DNA of 7,696 bases from Candidatus Gastranaerophilales bacterium (GCA_021202305.1 JAJQDG010000099.1:1-7696); one strand, 5' to 3'. Numbered from the stretch's first letter, positions 1-5,812 are shown. Notes: generated from the sequence alone by a model not told the origin. Made by a program: numbers and translations.

Positions 1-1
1 G

Positions 2-634
2 CTTATAAATAAAATTTCTAAAATTGAAGCGGTTTTGGTTAAAGGCGATAACGATTCGGGTGAGCAAGAAAGTGCGTACACCCTTGCAGATGTTGAATCG
101 GATATTGCAAAAATACGCCTTGGAATAGAAAAAAGCAACAAATTAAGCAATTTTAAAGAGTTTGCTTCCAGATTAATTGAACTAAAAAACATAAACCTCG
201 AAAATGCAAAAATTTCGCGCGTAATCGGTGCGGACATTATGAGATTTGACAGCTGGCTGAAAAATACTACTGCAAAAATAGAACTTCTGGCAAATAAAAT
301 TGACAAATCCGAAAAAATCAAAATGGAAGATTTAAAATCAAGGATTATGCTCAATGAAAAAAACCAGGCTATGCCGCAAAAACTTGAAGAAGCCGTTATG
401 AGTATTTATAAAAAATACCGCATTCAAGAAACTAAAATTGATGATCTGGCAAATAAAATTGAAGGTATGAAAGACCAGTCTAATTCTTTTGATTTTAAAG
501 AATTTATTGACCTTGTGTATGACAACACTCAAAAAACCCAGAATCTTATGTCAAGAATAGACGGCATGGAGGATAAAATGGACTTAATACAGGCAAAAAT
601 TGACCATATAATTTCTTCCTGCATTGATGAATAA
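2..634 (+). CDS. Coiled-coil protein of unknown function, 5'-truncated by the window edge
   Basis: The frame is open from base 2 with no upstream stop, and the first residues (LINKISKIEAV) continue the same amphipathic character. The gene therefore probably starts outside the window, and the TTG at 35 need not be a real start. About 210 residues are visible, rich in Lys, Glu, Ile, Asn and Asp. They contain no membrane segment and no recognisable catalytic motif. Heptad-like stretches recur: KIELLANKID (residues 81-90 counted from the TTG), KIDDLANKIE (134-143) and a related LMSRIDGMEDKMD (171-183). A weaker pair is NFKEF near 39 and DFKEF near 153. This suggests a long helical or coiled-coil protein built by internal duplication, perhaps structural or a scaffold. 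I do not recognise the family. It ends at TAA 632-634, 28 bases before a strong hairpin terminator. That it is a real gene is well supported; its function is unknown. Confidence 0.75.
   Translation, partial: LINKISKIEAVLVKGDNDSGEQESAYTLADVESDIAKIRLGIEKSNKLSNFKEFASRLIELKNINLENAKISRVIGADIMRFDSWLKNTTAKIELLANKIDKSEKIKMEDLKSRIMLNEKNQAMPQKLEEAVMSIYKKYRIQETKIDDLANKIEGMKDQSNSFDFKEFIDLVYDNTQKTQNLMSRIDGMEDKMDLIQAKIDHIISSCIDE
286..462 (+). repeat. Exact 18-bp direct repeat inside the coiled-coil gene
   Basis: The 18-mer tctggcaaataaaattga occurs at 286-303 and again at 445-462. The copies are 159 bases (53 codons) apart, in the same reading frame, and both encode LANKI followed by an acidic residue. 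The flanking codons also agree at protein level (KIELLANKID against KIDDLANKIE). This points to duplication of a coiled-coil segment, although selection for the same heptad could contribute. Confidence 0.7.
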
Positions 635-662
635 TAAATTTGAAAACTCTTGTCGGATAATA

Positions 663-691
663 AAAACAACCGGTCTAATGCCGGTTGTTTT
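663..691. terminator. Bidirectional intrinsic terminator
   Basis: A perfect 11-bp stem pairs 663-673 with 681-691 around a 7-base loop (674-680). The four G:C pairs next to the loop extend into A:T pairs. Read on the minus strand, the stem runs into TTTTTATTA, a good U-tract for stopping the tRNA-Ala transcript and any ogt read-through. Read on the plus strand, it ends in TTTTAT and would stop the coiled-coil gene. The location between two convergent genes fits a shared terminator. Confidence 0.85.
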
Positions 692-698
692 ATAAGTT

Positions 699-771
699 TG
701 GAGCGTACGAGATTCGAACTCGTGACCCCGACACTGCCAGTGTCGTGCGCTACCGGCTGCGCCAACGCCCC
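699..771 (-). tRNA. tRNA-Ala (anticodon GGC)
   Basis: The minus strand folds into a complete 73-nt cloverleaf. The acceptor stem GGGGCGT pairs with ACGCTCC and includes the G3:U70 wobble that is the classic alanine identity element. The D-arm stem is GCGC/GCGC, the anticodon stem CGACA/TGTCG, and the T-arm ACGAG/CTCGT with loop TTCGAAT. The seven-base anticodon loop CTGGCAG gives anticodon GGC at 736-738, which reads GCC and GCU. The discriminator is A (699). The 3' CCA is not encoded, since the next bases are AAC, so a CCA-adding enzyme must add it. A terminator follows 8 bases downstream and a sigma-70-type promoter lies just upstream. Confidence 0.97.
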
Positions 772-779
772 ATTCCTTT

Positions 780-808
780 ATGATAGTTTAAAAAAAATTG
801 TTTTGCAA
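780..808 (-). promoter_or_regulatory. Likely sigma-70-type promoter of tRNA-Ala
   Basis: On the minus strand, TTGCAA (803-808, 4 of 6 to the -35 consensus) is followed after exactly 17 bases by TATCAT (780-785, 4 of 6 to the -10). Transcription would start around 772-774, one to three bases before the mature tRNA 5' end. The spacing and the fit to the tRNA start are the main support; the hexamers themselves are moderate. Confidence 0.55.
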
Positions 809-867
809 TGTATCTCATATTTTGCAATGTATAGTTTACTGTGCTTTCAGTTTAAAAAATTGTTTTG
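786..867. repeat. Short interleaved direct repeats in the tRNA-ogt intergenic region
   Basis: This gene-free stretch (772-890) contains two repeat pairs. One is gtttaaaaaaaattgttttg (786-805) and its near copy (850-867), which differs only by two fewer A residues. The other is a perfect 13-mer, ttttgcaatgtat, at 801-813 and 820-832. The first copies overlap the tRNA promoter spacer and -35 box. I see no gene here. The pattern looks like local duplication of promoter DNA. Confidence 0.6.
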
Positions 868-890
868 AAATATGCTTTATGCCGGTAATT

Positions 891-1355
891 TTAAATTGCG
901 CCTTCAAATTCAAGAAGTTTTTTCTTTAGTTCAATTCCTGCCGAATATCCTCTTAATTCGCCGTTTGCGCCAATTACTCTATGACATGGAATAATAATCA
1001 AAATCGGATTATCTGCTATGGCGCTTGCTGCTGCTCTTGACGAAAGAGAGCCGATATTATTTGCAATTTCTTTATAGGAGAGCGTTTTTCCCTGCGGAAT
1101 GGAAATTAATGCCTTAAATACCCTTTGCCTGAAAGGCGTGCCGGCCGGTGCGATATCCAGTTCATTAACAGAAGGATTTTGTCTGTTAAAATATTTATCA
1201 AGCCAAATTTTAGCCCTTTTAAAAATCAAAAGTTCAGATGTTAACGGCACCGTATCATCTTTAAAATGTAAGCCCGTTATACGCGTACCATCGCTTTCAA
1301 GCAAAATCTGCCCCAGGGGCGAACTGTATTTACTTGTATACAAAAAACCTCTCAA
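891..1355 (-). CDS. ogt: Methylated-DNA--protein-cysteine S-methyltransferase
   Basis: This cytoplasmic suicide repair protein removes alkyl groups from O6 of guanine (and O4 of thymine) in DNA by transferring them to its own cysteine. The catalytic motif IIPCHRVIG is intact, with Cys124, followed by the usual G-x-L-x-G-Y-x-x-G stretch (residues 132-140). The winged helix-turn-helix part is also clear: LSYKEIA with Tyr94, and SRAAASAIADNP with Arg107, the likely arginine finger. At 154 aa it has the normal length of the single-domain Ogt/MGMT type, with no Ada regulatory domain. The start is uncertain. TTG at 1353-1355 lacks a ribosome site, whereas an in-frame TTG at 1341-1343 has GAGAGG four bases before it and gives a more typical MYTSKYSSPLG beginning. 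The gene follows the 753-aa gene by 8 bases and is probably translated from the same mRNA. Confidence 0.95.
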   Translation of the reverse strand: MRGFLYTSKYSSPLGQILLESDGTRITGLHFKDDTVPLTSELLIFKRAKIWLDKYFNRQNPSVNELDIAPAGTPFRQRVFKALISIPQGKTLSYKEIANNIGSLSSRAAASAIADNPILIIIPCHRVIGANGELRGYSAGIELKKKLLEFEGAI

Positions 1356-1363
1356 GTTCTAAA

Positions 1364-3625
1364 TTAAATACCTAAATATTGGCTGTATTTTTTTTCTGTT
1401 GCATCCATATCAGCAATTATAGCATTAAATTTTGCATCTTGCCCTTCTTTTTGTTTTGAAAAATCAGCAGGACTTGATGAAGGAATATAATTTCTGACAG
1501 GTTCATTAACTGTTTTTTCCTCTGTTTCATTATTTGAAACTGAAGGCTCAGGCATTTTTGCCGCAGATGGTTCCACCGCACTTTGATTTGCAATATTTAC
1601 ATTCTGCGCTGCATTGTAAGAAACAGATTGGTGTTGGTCGAGCCCGGGAGCGTTTTGGGGCATGTTTGGATATAATTGTGTCTGCGCTCCGTTATATCCT
1701 TGATTAGATCCATTAGAAACACCGTTTTTATAATTCTGGAAAATCGGGCTTGGCGCAGCATTTTTCAGCGCTTCGTCATAATTTTTTGCGCCCTCTTTTA
1801 GTAAATCATAAAGTTTTTGCGGATTTGTCTGCAATTCTTTCATTAATTCAGGGTCGTTTTGAATTTGCAGCATTGTTTGCTGATTTTTGTTCAAAAGAGT
1901 CATTAATTCCTTATCATCCATGGTTGTAAACGGATTATTTTTTAAAGCTTCTTCCTGCGCTTTTTTCTCATTATCAGCTTTTTCTTTATCAGGATCATAC
2001 GGCTCGCCGAATATTTTATTTACAGCCCATTTGATAGGTTTAGAAACAATAGGCGACAATACAAACATTACAAGCCCGAACCTTAACATGCCTCCGGGGG
2101 TAAGACCTGCGAATTTACCTGTTTTCAAACCGTAAAGGGATTTTTGAACCTTATTTGATACATTTAAGCCGAGTTGTTTTAATTTACCCGTATTTGCAGG
2201 TACGGAATCTTCAATAAAAGGCTTGATTGTTTCTGCTTTGTAGTTTGAACCCAATACCTTGCCTATTGCCTTAAAGGGCTTCTGCCAGAATTTAGTATCG
2301 CCTTTCAAAAATTCTTTTATCTTCTTTGCTTCATTAACGTATTCGCCCCTTGATACAGTTCCTGCATCCACTTTTTTATTGAGCGATGCAACCATATCGC
2401 GGTATTTTGCAACATTTTTTGTTTGTTCCGCTGCATTTTTGCCCATGCCTATATACTTCATACCGCCCGCTTTTGACAGCATAGAAGTTGCAAAAGGCAT
2501 TGTAATTAAGAATGTTGCCGCACCTACTTCTTCATCCATAAATGTTGCAAGTTTTTTGCCTTTTGGCGCCTGACTTGCTTTAACACCTGCTGATGCAATA
2601 AAATATGCCTGCATTACAGGGGCAAGTTTTCCGCCTATAAAATCTGATGTTAAACCTTCATAAAGTTTTGCAAACGTACTTGGAAGCGCACGCCCCAGCG
2701 CTGTTGTACCGACTGCGGCTCCTGCAGCACCTTTTGCAAGCTTGTCGCCTGATATGCCTGATGACACGCGGATTTTGTTTGAAACCTCGCTCATAGGAAC
2801 TTTAAGTGTTAATGCCTTTCCAAGCCCGGGGATTTTTCCCACCGGAAGCTTGCCCCACTTGTCGATAACAAGTGTTTGATTTGATTTTGAAAGTTTTTCT
2901 ATTAAATCTTTTGAAATTTCCTGAACTTCCCGGCTTTTGACAGGTTTATCAGCAAGTTTTCTAAACGTATTGCATACAATCTTTGTTGCTTCTTCGCCTT
3001 TTTTGCCGTCAATGCCGTTCTTTTGTAATTCCTTCCAAAAGGCGCCTGTGCCATCGCCCTTGAAAAGCTTAACAACATCTATATTTTTAATGCCCTTTTC
3101 AAACAGAGTGGAATTATCCATCATCACGCGCCCGAACAGCCCGTTTGCTTCAGACAGCGCCATTGAACTTTCATATTTTGTAGGGGTTGTAAATGACCTT
3201 GCAATTGCGGAATGGTCAAGCATCCATTTTTTTGCACCCTTTGCACCATTTGAAGCAGAGTTTTGAAGCTTTTTAGGGATGAGTTTTGAAACTTTATTTG
3301 AAACTGCATCGCCCGCTTTACTTAATTTACCTAAAAAAGTTTTTTCATATTCACCCGAAAAATTAAATTTTGATTTGGCGGAATCGTTTAAACTTCTCAA
3401 GCCTACAAAACCTGCATAAACGGGCAGCGTTAAAAGCATGCTCTGTGCATTTGCACCCTGCGCGGCAGAAACGGCTGCATTTTGATTTGCAATTTCAACA
3501 GCATCCATATTTTGAACATTTTCAGGCAGTTTTTCGACATACCTTTCAGGCACGACATCTTTAACTGCGCCCCAGCTGACATTATCCGCCTGTGTATTGT
3601 AAGTATTGTAGTTATTTGCAATCAT
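1364..3625 (-). CDS. Large protein of unknown function with hydrophobic segments and a low-complexity tail
   Basis: I recognise no known domain in this 753-aa protein. The N-terminus is Asn/Tyr-rich (MIANNYNTYN) with no signal peptide. Hydrophobic stretches lie at about 61-78, 334-350, 367-384 and 512-530. They are rich in Gly, Ala, Met and Phe, so the protein may be membrane-associated or cross the membrane. The regions between are basic and Lys-rich. A charged helix (about 543-562) leads into a Gln/Asn-rich helical region (570-610), then a disordered Asn/Gln/Pro/Ser tail (about 620-725), and a final charged helix. A similar segment, GKL-x(7)-VSNKV, occurs at 99-112 and 480-493, with VSNK again at 281-284. 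The ATG at 3623-3625 follows an in-frame TAG, so the start is well bounded, but the nearest purine-rich site (AGGAA) lies about 12 bases away. ogt lies directly downstream. It is probably lineage-specific. Confidence 0.85.
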   Translation of the reverse strand: MIANNYNTYNTQADNVSWGAVKDVVPERYVEKLPENVQNMDAVEIANQNAAVSAAQGANAQSMLLTLPVYAGFVGLRSLNDSAKSKFNFSGEYEKTFLGKLSKAGDAVSNKVSKLIPKKLQNSASNGAKGAKKWMLDHSAIARSFTTPTKYESSMALSEANGLFGRVMMDNSTLFEKGIKNIDVVKLFKGDGTGAFWKELQKNGIDGKKGEEATKIVCNTFRKLADKPVKSREVQEISKDLIEKLSKSNQTLVIDKWGKLPVGKIPGLGKALTLKVPMSEVSNKIRVSSGISGDKLAKGAAGAAVGTTALGRALPSTFAKLYEGLTSDFIGGKLAPVMQAYFIASAGVKASQAPKGKKLATFMDEEVGAATFLITMPFATSMLSKAGGMKYIGMGKNAAEQTKNVAKYRDMVASLNKKVDAGTVSRGEYVNEAKKIKEFLKGDTKFWQKPFKAIGKVLGSNYKAETIKPFIEDSVPANTGKLKQLGLNVSNKVQKSLYGLKTGKFAGLTPGGMLRFGLVMFVLSPIVSKPIKWAVNKIFGEPYDPDKEKADNEKKAQEEALKNNPFTTMDDKELMTLLNKNQQTMLQIQNDPELMKELQTNPQKLYDLLKEGAKNYDEALKNAAPSPIFQNYKNGVSNGSNQGYNGAQTQLYPNMPQNAPGLDQHQSVSYNAAQNVNIANQSAVEPSAAKMPEPSVSNNETEEKTVNEPVRNYIPSSSPADFSKQKEGQDAKFNAIIADMDATEKKYSQYLGI

Positions 3626-3674
3626 ATATGAATAAATTTCCTATATGTAAATAAAGTAATTTTACCGTTTCTTA

Positions 3675-3721
3675 TTGACATCTTGTAACATTTCTTTACT
3701 AGGCATAAATGATGATATAAA
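3675..3721 (+). promoter_or_regulatory. Candidate promoter elements for etfBA in the divergent intergenic region
   Basis: The 104-base gap between the divergent 753-aa gene and etfB holds a perfect TTGACA (3675-3680), but there is no good -10 at 16-18 bases from it. The best -10 is TATAAA (3716-3721), paired with a weaker TTTACT (3695-3700) at a 15-base spacing. If TATAAA is used, transcription would begin about 1-2 bases before the etfB ATG. Which pair operates cannot be settled from sequence. For the opposite strand I see no convincing promoter. Confidence 0.35.
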
Positions 3722-3729
3722 CTAAAGAC

Positions 3730-4488
3730 ATGAAAATTATAGTATGCATTAAACAAATTCCTGATACAAATGATGTAAAATGGTCCAAAGATAATAATAT
3801 CATCCGCGATGGCGTTATTTCAGTGCTAAATAAATGTGATTTATATGCGATTAATGCAATTCGTGAAATTAAAAATGCGGAAATTACGTATCTTTCAATG
3901 GGTCCTTTGAGTGCCTGCAAATCCTTAGAATATGCACTTGCCCTGGGCGGCGGCAAGGGTGCATATCTTCTTTCTGATAAAAAATTCAGTGGTGCAGATA
4001 CGCTTGCAACAGCAAAAACTATAAGTTATGTGATTAGAAACTATATAAAAGAATTTGACCTTGTTGTAACGGGGCAATACGCTTCTGACGGGGATACGGG
4101 GCAAACACCGTATTCACTTGCAAATATTCTGGGAATTGAACATATAGGCTACGTAACGGAAATAAAAAATGCGGATGAAAGCGGAATAACCGCGGTTTCC
4201 GTTAAAGATGAAGGAATTTATACAATTTATGGCAAATTTCCGCTGGTTATATCATTATTGCCTTCCGATAAAGAAATTTATAAGCCGCTTTCCGCTGATT
4301 ACATCAGGGCGGCAGATATCGGGGTTGAAATATTAAATGCGGCATTAATCGGGGCGGATGAAAATCAAATCGGATTGAAGGGTTCGCCAACTCAGGTTAT
4401 AAAGGCATTTCGCCCTGAAAACAAAAGAGAGTGCAAATTTATAACAAAAGATGAATTGATAACGGAGTTTAACGTATGGAAATCTTGA
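3730..4488 (+). CDS. etfB: Electron transfer flavoprotein, beta subunit
   Basis: This is the small subunit of the soluble ETF heterodimer (FixA/EtfB family), which carries electrons between flavin dehydrogenases and other carriers. The 252-aa length is typical. The N-terminus MKIIVCIKQIPDTNDVKW is the family hallmark. The adenine-nucleotide-binding fold follows, with ALGGGKGAYLLSD (71-83), and LVVTGQYASDGDTGQT (111-126) is the conserved phosphate/nucleotide loop. KDEGIYTIYGKFPLVIS (159-175) matches the EtfB signature region loosely. The C-terminal IGLKGSPTQVIKAFRPE resembles EtfB from anaerobes more than the mitochondrial type, which suggests (inference) a Bcd- or lactate-dehydrogenase-linked, possibly electron-bifurcating ETF. 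The ATG lacks a clear Shine-Dalgarno sequence. The stop codon overlaps the start of etfA by 13 bases, so the two subunits are translationally coupled. No dehydrogenase partner gene is in the window. Confidence 0.95.
   Translation: MKIIVCIKQIPDTNDVKWSKDNNIIRDGVISVLNKCDLYAINAIREIKNAEITYLSMGPLSACKSLEYALALGGGKGAYLLSDKKFSGADTLATAKTISYVIRNYIKEFDLVVTGQYASDGDTGQTPYSLANILGIEHIGYVTEIKNADESGITAVSVKDEGIYTIYGKFPLVISLLPSDKEIYKPLSADYIRAADIGVEILNAALIGADENQIGLKGSPTQVIKAFRPENKRECKFITKDELITEFNVWKS
4464..4467 (+). promoter_or_regulatory. Ribosome binding site of etfA, inside etfB
   Basis: GGAG lies 8 bases before the etfA ATG (4476-4478), within the last codons of etfB. It is one of the few clear Shine-Dalgarno sites in the window. 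It supports the etfA start and hence the 13-base overlap. Confidence 0.6.
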
Positions 4489-5453
4489 CATACATACAAA
4501 CCCGGAACAATCTTCCCGTGTGCGATTCTATTGATTTAATTTCTTATGCAAAAGAAATTTCAAACGGTGCCGTTGTTTCCGCTGTTGTTATTTTGTCTGA
4601 ATTCAGTAAAGAAAATTTTACGGGATTAAGAAAATATGGTATCGATAATTTGTATGTTATAAAATCCCGTTTTCCTGACTTTGATAAAAGAAAATACGGG
4701 GCGCTTATTCTTCAGCTTTTTAAAAAAATAAACCCTGACATTTTTATTTTAAATTCTACAACCCAAGGGCGTGAAATTGCCCCTGTTGTTGCATCAGGGC
4801 TAAACACGGGGCTTACAGCCGATTGTACGAAACTTGAAATAAAAGATAATAATTTAATTTCAACCCGTCCTACATACGGCGGCAAATTAATGGCATCAAT
4901 TTTATGCAAATCAAAGCCGCAAATGGCAACATTACGTACAAATACTTTCAAAAAGAAAATTTTTGAAGAAAATACAACACCGTTAAATATTGAAGAATTT
5001 GAGTTTGAAATTCAAAACCCCGGGACAGAAATTTTGAACTTTATAAAAAAAGAGGGCGGATTTTCTTCCCTGCAAAATGCAAAAATTATTTTAGCGGGCG
5101 GCATGGGGCTTAAAAATAAAGAAAGCTTTGATAAACTTAAATATTTAGCAAAACTCATGAATGCAAAAACCGGCGCCACGAGAAAAGCGGTTGACAGCGG
5201 GTTTATTGAACGTGAAGCTCAAATAGGACAGACAGGCGAAATGGTTACGCCCGAAATTTACATTGCATTCGGTATTAGAGGGGCAATTCATCACATTATG
5301 GGTATGGAAAATTCAAAAAAAATTATTTCAGTTAATATTGATTCAAAAGCACCGATTTTTGAAATATCTGATATAGGAATTGTCGATGATGCCGTTAAAG
5401 TAATAGATATGCTGATTTTAGAATTTAGTTCGGGTAAAAATCTTATTTGGTGA
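4476..5453 (+). CDS. etfA: Electron transfer flavoprotein, alpha subunit
   Basis: This is the FAD-carrying subunit that pairs with EtfB. The N-terminal nucleotide-binding-like fold (1-185) has YIQTRNNLPVCDSIDLISYA, then the family motif TTQGREIAPVVASGLNTGLTADC (95-117). The C-terminal FAD domain begins at AKIILAGGMGLKN (202-214). It continues through TRKAVDSGF (235-243) and QIGQTGEMVTPEIYIAFGI (249-267), then the H-x-x-G-M segment and NIDSKAPIFEISDIGIVDD (287-305). Most FAD contacts known from human ETF are kept (the Arg of T-R, Gln and Thr of QIGQTG, the second His of HH). However, the usual GISGAIQH is GIRGAIHH here (Arg268, His272). At 325 aa the length is normal, and there is no N-terminal ferredoxin domain such as some bifurcating EtfA proteins have. 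rnpB follows after 30 bases with no terminator between. Confidence 0.95.
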   Translation: MEILTYIQTRNNLPVCDSIDLISYAKEISNGAVVSAVVILSEFSKENFTGLRKYGIDNLYVIKSRFPDFDKRKYGALILQLFKKINPDIFILNSTTQGREIAPVVASGLNTGLTADCTKLEIKDNNLISTRPTYGGKLMASILCKSKPQMATLRTNTFKKKIFEENTTPLNIEEFEFEIQNPGTEILNFIKKEGGFSSLQNAKIILAGGMGLKNKESFDKLKYLAKLMNAKTGATRKAVDSGFIEREAQIGQTGEMVTPEIYIAFGIRGAIHHIMGMENSKKIISVNIDSKAPIFEISDIGIVDDAVKVIDMLILEFSSGKNLIW

Positions 5454-5478
5454 AAAAAAAGAAAATTTTCGGTAAAAT
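5450..5478 (+). promoter_or_regulatory. Likely rnpB promoter overlapping the etfA stop codon
   Basis: GTGAAA (5450-5455, 4 of 6 to TTGACA) is followed after 17 bases by TAAAAT (5473-5478, 5 of 6 to TATAAT). A start 6-7 bases later falls at 5484-5485, exactly where the P1 helix of RNase P RNA begins. The -35 box includes the TGA stop of etfA (5451-5453). Confidence 0.5.
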
Positions 5479-5483
5479 TATAC

Positions 5484-5812
5484 AAAAGCAGGCGGGCAGT
5501 TGCGCAAAAACCGGTTTTTTGCGAGGAAAGTCCGGACACCCAAAGTGCAGGATTGCTTGGGAAAGCCAAGTGCGCGCGAGCGTGAGGAAAGTGCCACAGA
5601 AAAGCAGACTACAAAATTTATTTTGTACAGGTGCAACGGCGGAGTAAAAGCCCACCGCTGTTATGGCGACATAACAGGTCATGGTAAACCCCAATCGGGT
5701 GCAAGTTTAAATTTGCAAGAAAAATTGCACTTTTTGCCCTACAGGGATTGCAAGAAAAAACGCATCAGACAGATGACTGCCTTAAACAGAATCCGGCTTA
5801 TAGCCTGCTTTT
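5484..5812 (+). ncRNA. rnpB: RNase P RNA, bacterial class A
   Basis: This is the catalytic RNA of ribonuclease P, which trims the 5' leader of tRNA precursors together with the RnpA protein. P1 pairs 5484-5493 with 5803-5812 (10 bp) and sets the ends, giving about 329 nt. P2 pairs 5495-5500 with 5776-5781, and P3 is the hairpin at 5503-5523. The universal 5' core GAGGAAAGTCCGGAC (5523-5537) pairs through P4 with TCCGGCTT (5792-5799), keeping the conserved bulged U (5531). Other conserved parts are GAGGAAAGTGCCACAGAAA (from 5584), the P12-like arm AGTAAAAGCCCACCGC, GGTAAACCCC (5683-5692), and the 3' CAGATGACTGCC with ACAGAATCCGGCTTATA. The region expected to form P15 (around 5713-5730) has an A-rich loop and no GGU, as in cyanobacteria. 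The 3' end overlaps the convergent histidine kinase gene. Confidence 0.96.

Noticed and set aside
529..765. Minus-strand open frame of 78 codons (MAQPVAHDTGSVGVTSS...)
   Set aside because: It is a translation of the tRNA-Ala gene and the terminator plus the antisense of the coiled-coil gene. Such tRNA-derived peptides are common annotation artefacts.
650..868. Plus-strand open frame of 72 codons containing RTRFELVTPTLP
   Set aside because: It is antisense to the tRNA gene, with a spacer on either side. There is no ribosome site, and it is a known type of spurious tRNA-overlapping peptide.
1887..3621. Several open frames of 60-109 codons opposite or within the 753-aa gene
   Set aside because: They are shadows of one long, well-bounded coding frame. 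None has a ribosome site or recognisable protein features.
3699..3956. Minus-strand open frame of 85 codons over the start of etfB
   Set aside because: It is antisense to the clearly conserved EtfB N-terminus, so it is a shadow frame.
5461..5470. Perfect palindrome gaaaattttc between etfA and rnpB
   Set aside because: Ten AT-rich bases without a loop or G:C core cannot form a terminator, and it falls in the spacer of the proposed rnpB promoter. It is probably chance.
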